Shown: positions 15,269 through 18,157 of the stretch, piece by piece
Numbering within the stretch: position 1 is the first letter of the stretch
Layout of the letters: every line of letters starts with the position of its first letter
DNA from: an uncultured Peptostreptococcaceae bacterium
GTDB lineage: Bacteria > Bacillota > Clostridia > Peptostreptococcales > Anaerovoracaceae
Reading direction: 5' to 3'
Length of the DNA: 18,157 nt
Assembly: GCA_905236895.1 (NCBI GenBank)
Contig: CAJOQI010000077.1
Span: 1-18,157 of the forward strand
The notes under the pieces: model-generated
Database searches by the model: none
The model's input: only the letters and a program-made list of their open reading frames with translations
What the model was told of the DNA's origin: nothing
Translations under genes and position numbers: made by a program

Positions 15269-15277
15269 TTGTAAACC
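15269..15277 (+). promoter_or_regulatory. BirA-operator-like half-site TTGTAAACC
   Basis: TTGTAAACC is identical to one arm of the known BirA operator (TTGTAAACC, about 15 bases, GGTTTACAA). It lies just upstream of the -35 box of the birA-type gene. A second copy, TGTAAACC, is at 15171-15178 across the start codon, in the same orientation. The inverted partner arm at the right distance is absent, so this is a half-site match only. Confidence 0.3.
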
Positions 15278-15292
15278 TGAGGGTCCTTCATC

Positions 15293-15321
15293 TTGCCTAA
15301 ACCAGCGGAAAATGAGATAAT
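15293..15321 (+). promoter_or_regulatory. Sigma-A promoter of the LUD-domain gene (and possibly secA)
   Basis: TTGCCT (15293-15298), 17-base spacer, GATAAT (15316-15321): a reasonable match with one -10 and two -35 mismatches. It is divergent from the birA-type promoter 33 bases away. Confidence 0.55.
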
Positions 15322-15385
15322 ATAGGGACGGAATTTTTAATTGCAATAAAAGAGGAAGCTATAAAAGATAAGTAAGGAGATAATT

Positions 15386-16015
15386 GTGAGTAAGTATGGA
15401 TTAATGAGAAATGAGCTTTTGGCACAGAAAGCAATCAAAGGACTGGCTTCCAGAAATATGACGGGTTATTATGTGGCAGATAAAGAAGAAGCCTTAAAGC
15501 TGGCTTTGGAGCTTATCCCCGAGGGAAGTTCCGTTACCATGGGTGGCTGCATGAGCGCCATTGAAATCGGATTGGTTAAGGCTATAGAAGAGGGCAATTA
15601 TAATTTCATTGACAGAGATAAAGCGGAAGACAGAAGGGCTGCGATGCTTCAGGCTTATGATGCGGATGTATATCTTGCCAGCGTAAACGCCATGACAGAA
15701 GACGGAATCCTGGTAAATATCGACGGCAATGCCAATAGAGTTTCCTGTATCGCCTACGGCCCCAAGAAGGTGGTCTTCATTGTGGGAATGAACAAGGTTT
15801 GCACCGATTTGGATAGCGCAATGAAGAGGGCAAGAAACGTGGCTGCACCAACCAATACCCTGCGCTTTGGTCTTACCACACCCTGCACCCAAACGGGAAC
15901 CTGCTTTGATTGCAAGGCGCCCGACACAATTTGCTGCCAATTCTTAACCACAAGATACTCGAGGCACGAGGGAAGAATCCACGTAATCCTGGTAAACGAC
16001 AATCTGGGATTCTAA
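15386..16015 (+). CDS. LUD-domain protein (DUF162, LutC/YkgG-like) with C-terminal cysteine cluster
   Basis: A 209-residue soluble protein of the LUD superfamily. The N-terminal half has GYYVADKEEALKLALELIP, then a glycine motif VTMGGCMSAIEIG (50-62) and YLASVNAMTEDGILVNIDG (96-114), the core LUD fold. The C-terminus holds a CTQTGTCFDCKAPDTICC cluster (167-184), cysteines at 167, 173, 176, 183 and 184 that could bind a metal or Fe-S centre, then RIHVILVNDNLGF. LutC-type proteins take part in lactate oxidation with LutA and LutB, but neither is here, so a lactate role is not shown; many anaerobes have this stand-alone form. Start is GTG at 15386 with AAGGAGA 5 bases upstream. secA begins 43 bases downstream. 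Confidence 0.87.
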   Translation: MSKYGLMRNELLAQKAIKGLASRNMTGYYVADKEEALKLALELIPEGSSVTMGGCMSAIEIGLVKAIEEGNYNFIDRDKAEDRRAAMLQAYDADVYLASVNAMTEDGILVNIDGNANRVSCIAYGPKKVVFIVGMNKVCTDLDSAMKRARNVAAPTNTLRFGLTTPCTQTGTCFDCKAPDTICCQFLTTRYSRHEGRIHVILVNDNLGF

Positions 16016-16058
16016 AAATAGACATTCAAGAATACACAAGAAAAAGAGGAAGAAATAA

Positions 16059-18157
16059 ATGGGCTTAATGGAAAAAATCTTCGGTGACCTTAACACCAAG
16101 GAAATCAAAAAACTTGAAAAGATTGCCGATCGAGTGGAGGCTTTGGAAGAGGAATATAAGGGACTTTCAAGCGAAGAACTGAGAGGGAAGACCCCCATCT
16201 TCAAGGAGAGGTTGGCTGAAGGAGAAACTCTGGATGACATTCTGCCGGAGGCTTTTGCTACCTGTAGAGAGGCTGCTTGGAGAGTGCTGGGGATGAGACA
16301 CTTCCACGTTCAGATCTTGGGAGGCATCGCCCTTCATCAGGGTAGAATTTCCGAGATGAAAACAGGTGAAGGTAAAACTCTGGTTGCGACTCTTCCGGTA
16401 TACTTAAATGCTCTTTCCGGGAAAGGCGTTCACGTAGTAACGGTAAACGATTACCTGGCAAAGCGTGACGCGGAGTGGATGGGAAGAATCTATACCTTCC
16501 TTGGCCTTACCGTTGGATATGTAATTCACGGTATCGACGGGCAGGATAGAAAAAACGCCTATCTGGCGGACATCACCTACGGAACCAATAACGAATTCGG
16601 CTTCGACTATCTTCGTGACAATATGGTTACCTATCAGGAGCAGCTGGTTCAGAGAGATCTTAACTATGCCATTATCGACGAAGTGGACTCCATCCTTATC
16701 GACGAAGCCAGAACACCTTTGATCATTTCCGGAAGGGGAGATCAATCCACGGCTCTCTATAAGAAGGCTGACGACTTTGTTGCGGGACTTACGGGAATCC
16801 GAGTTAAGGACAAGACCGAGGCAACGGGGGGCAAGAGCAAAATCGACCTGATTCTGGACGGAGGGGAGCAGGCCTACGAGCAGGAGCAGGACTTTATAGT
16901 TGAAGAGAAGGACAAGCAGGTTTCTCTCACCGAACGGGGAACCAGGAAGGCGGAGAAGTTCTTCGATATTGAAAACTTTGGTGATCCGGAGAATATGGAC
17001 ATTAACCACCATGTTACTCAGGCTTTGAAGGCCAGGAATATCATGGAAAGGGACGTGGACTATATCGTTAAAGACGGACAGATTATCATAGTCGACGAAT
17101 TTACCGGACGTCTCATGTTCGGCCGTCGCTTCAGCAACGGCCTCCATCAGGCTATCGAAGCAAAGGAAGGAGTTGAGGTTCGTTCCGAGTCCAAGACTTT
17201 GGCAACCATCACCCTCCAGAACTATTTCCGTATGTATCAAAAACTGGCGGGGATGACCGGTACAGCCAAGACTGAAGAAGACGAGTTCAGGGATATTTAC
17301 AATATGGACGTTGTGGTGGTTCCCACCAATAAGCCGGTAATCAGAGACGATATGCCCGACTCCGTTTATTCCACCGAGGCAGGAAAGTTCAAGGCCATCG
17401 TAAACAAGATAGCCGAGATTCACGAGACGGGTCAGCCTGTTTTGGTAGGTACCATTTCCATAGAAAAGTCCGAGAGACTTAGCGAGCTGCTTTCCAAGAG
17501 AGGAATCAAGCACAATGTTCTGAACGCCAAGCACCACGAGCAGGAGGCTGAGATCGTCGCAGAAGCCGGCAGACTCGGAGCTGTTACCATCGCTACCAAC
17601 ATGGCGGGCCGTGGTACCGATATCATCCTGGGAGGCAACCCGGATTTCGAAGCGCGCAAGCAGATGCGCAAGGACGGATATACACCTGAGCAGATCTCGT
17701 TCGCGACAGGCTTTGAGAAGTCAGACGAGCCTGAGCTGCTCGAGGCGCGCGCCAGGTACAATGAGCTCCACGAGCAGATCAAGAAGGAAAGAGCTCCTGA
17801 GCAGGCGAAGGTAAAGGAACTCGGAGGACTCTGCATTGTCGGAACCGAGCGTCATGAGTCGAGGCGTATAGATAATCAGCTCAGAGGACGTTCCGGACGT
17901 CAGGGAGACCCGGGTAATACACAGTTCTTCATCGCTCTCGAAGACGACCTCATGAGACTCTTCGGCGGCGAGAGGATGCAGGGCATACTCGAAAGAGTAG
18001 GCATGGACGAAGACGAGCCTTTGGAGGCCGGCATGCTGTCGAGATCTATCGAAAGCGCCCAGAAGAAAGTCGAGGGAAAAAACTTCGGCATACGTAAATA
18101 CGTTCTTCAGTACGACAACGTTATGAACAAACAGCGTGAGATCATCTACGATCAGAG
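16059..18157 (+). CDS. secA: Preprotein translocase ATPase SecA (3' end outside window)
   Basis: 699 codons of SecA are visible, open to the right edge; the wing/scaffold end and zinc tail lie outside. SecA drives protein export through SecYEG. Marks: start [20 protein letters not shown], Walker [12 protein letters not shown] (100-110), [19 protein letters not shown] near 206, [12 protein letters not shown] near 348, [27 protein letters not shown] near 512-525, and GRSGRQGD near 610. ATG 16059 has AGAGGA 8 bases upstream. The frame is intact, but codon choice changes after about 17640: CTC supplies 6 of 43 Leu codons before and 9 of 13 after, and TCG appears 3 times after and not before. This suggests a chimeric join or recombination within the gene. 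Confidence 0.96.
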   Translation, partial: MGLMEKIFGDLNTKEIKKLEKIADRVEALEEEYKGLSSEELRGKTPIFKERLAEGETLDDILPEAFATCREAAWRVLGMRHFHVQILGGIALHQGRISEMKTGEGKTLVATLPVYLNALSGKGVHVVTVNDYLAKRDAEWMGRIYTFLGLTVGYVIHGIDGQDRKNAYLADITYGTNNEFGFDYLRDNMVTYQEQLVQRDLNYAIIDEVDSILIDEARTPLIISGRGDQSTALYKKADDFVAGLTGIRVKDKTEATGGKSKIDLILDGGEQAYEQEQDFIVEEKDKQVSLTERGTRKAEKFFDIENFGDPENMDINHHVTQALKARNIMERDVDYIVKDGQIIIVDEFTGRLMFGRRFSNGLHQAIEAKEGVEVRSESKTLATITLQNYFRMYQKLAGMTGTAKTEEDEFRDIYNMDVVVVPTNKPVIRDDMPDSVYSTEAGKFKAIVNKIAEIHETGQPVLVGTISIEKSERLSELLSKRGIKHNVLNAKHHEQEAEIVAEAGRLGAVTIATNMAGRGTDIILGGNPDFEARKQMRKDGYTPEQISFATGFEKSDEPELLEARARYNELHEQIKKERAPEQAKVKELGGLCIVGTERHESRRIDNQLRGRSGRQGDPGNTQFFIALEDDLMRLFGGERMQGILERVGMDEDEPLEAGMLSRSIESAQKKVEGKNFGIRKYVLQYDNVMNKQREIIYDQ

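Noticed and set aside
16404..17537. Long minus-strand open frame (377 codons) opposite secA
   Set aside because: secA is unambiguous on the plus strand with all its motifs; the antisense frame lacks an SD and has no recognisable domain.
1..18157. CRISPR arrays, tRNA/rRNA genes, insertion sequences, phage or defence systems
   Set aside because: No spaced repeat series, no transposase, integrase, nuclease or toxin-antitoxin pair, and no tRNA-like fold were found on either strand.

Overview
The window is a gene-dense piece of a low-to-mid GC Firmicute chromosome, most likely a clostridial anaerobe close to Lachnospiraceae. Evidence for this is the strong AGGAGG-type ribosome sites, sigma-A style promoters, AGA/AGG-rich arginine codons, a class B sortase, DUF1846 and DUF1934 proteins, a TldD/TldE pair, and a cobalamin lower-ligand operon with two different CobU-like proteins. 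Nothing points to phage, plasmid, CRISPR or IS content. I see no RNA genes and no gene-free stretch longer than about 215 bases.

Layout. (1) 1-356, minus strand: 5' part of a low-complexity Ala/Glu/Ser-rich protein running off the left edge. (2) 549-2833, plus: HAD-IB phosphatase, D-alanine-D-alanine ligase (ddl) and a DUF1934 YwiB-like protein, closely packed. DUF1846 (2921-4435) follows, then a hairpin. (3) 4508-7199, plus: the TldD and TldE/PmbA metalloprotease pair, ending at a terminator shared with the converging minus-strand gene. (4) 7307-9447, minus: a purine-type phosphoribosyltransferase with its own promoter, and an EamA transporter/HD-hydrolase pair with 1-base stop/start overlap. 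(5) 9625-14111, plus: cobT, long cobU-like, cobS, short cobU-like, cobC-like phosphatase, then a class B sortase and a strong terminator. This set builds and attaches the nucleotide loop of cobalamin; no corrin-ring genes are present, so salvage of cobinamide-type precursors fits, or the ring genes lie elsewhere. (6) 14188-15171, minus: a BirA-type protein, divergent from (7) 15386-18157, plus: a LUD-domain protein and secA, which is cut by the right edge.

Most worth a second look: the BirA homologue has lost the usual biotin-loop, STN and GxGIN signatures while keeping its HTH and C-terminal domains. The two CobU paralogues each keep motifs the other lacks. Codon use changes abruptly inside secA, at a highly conserved motif, which suggests a chimeric contig or a recombination breakpoint. 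The cobT leader can form two mutually exclusive stems and carries a weak cobalamin-riboswitch-like core.
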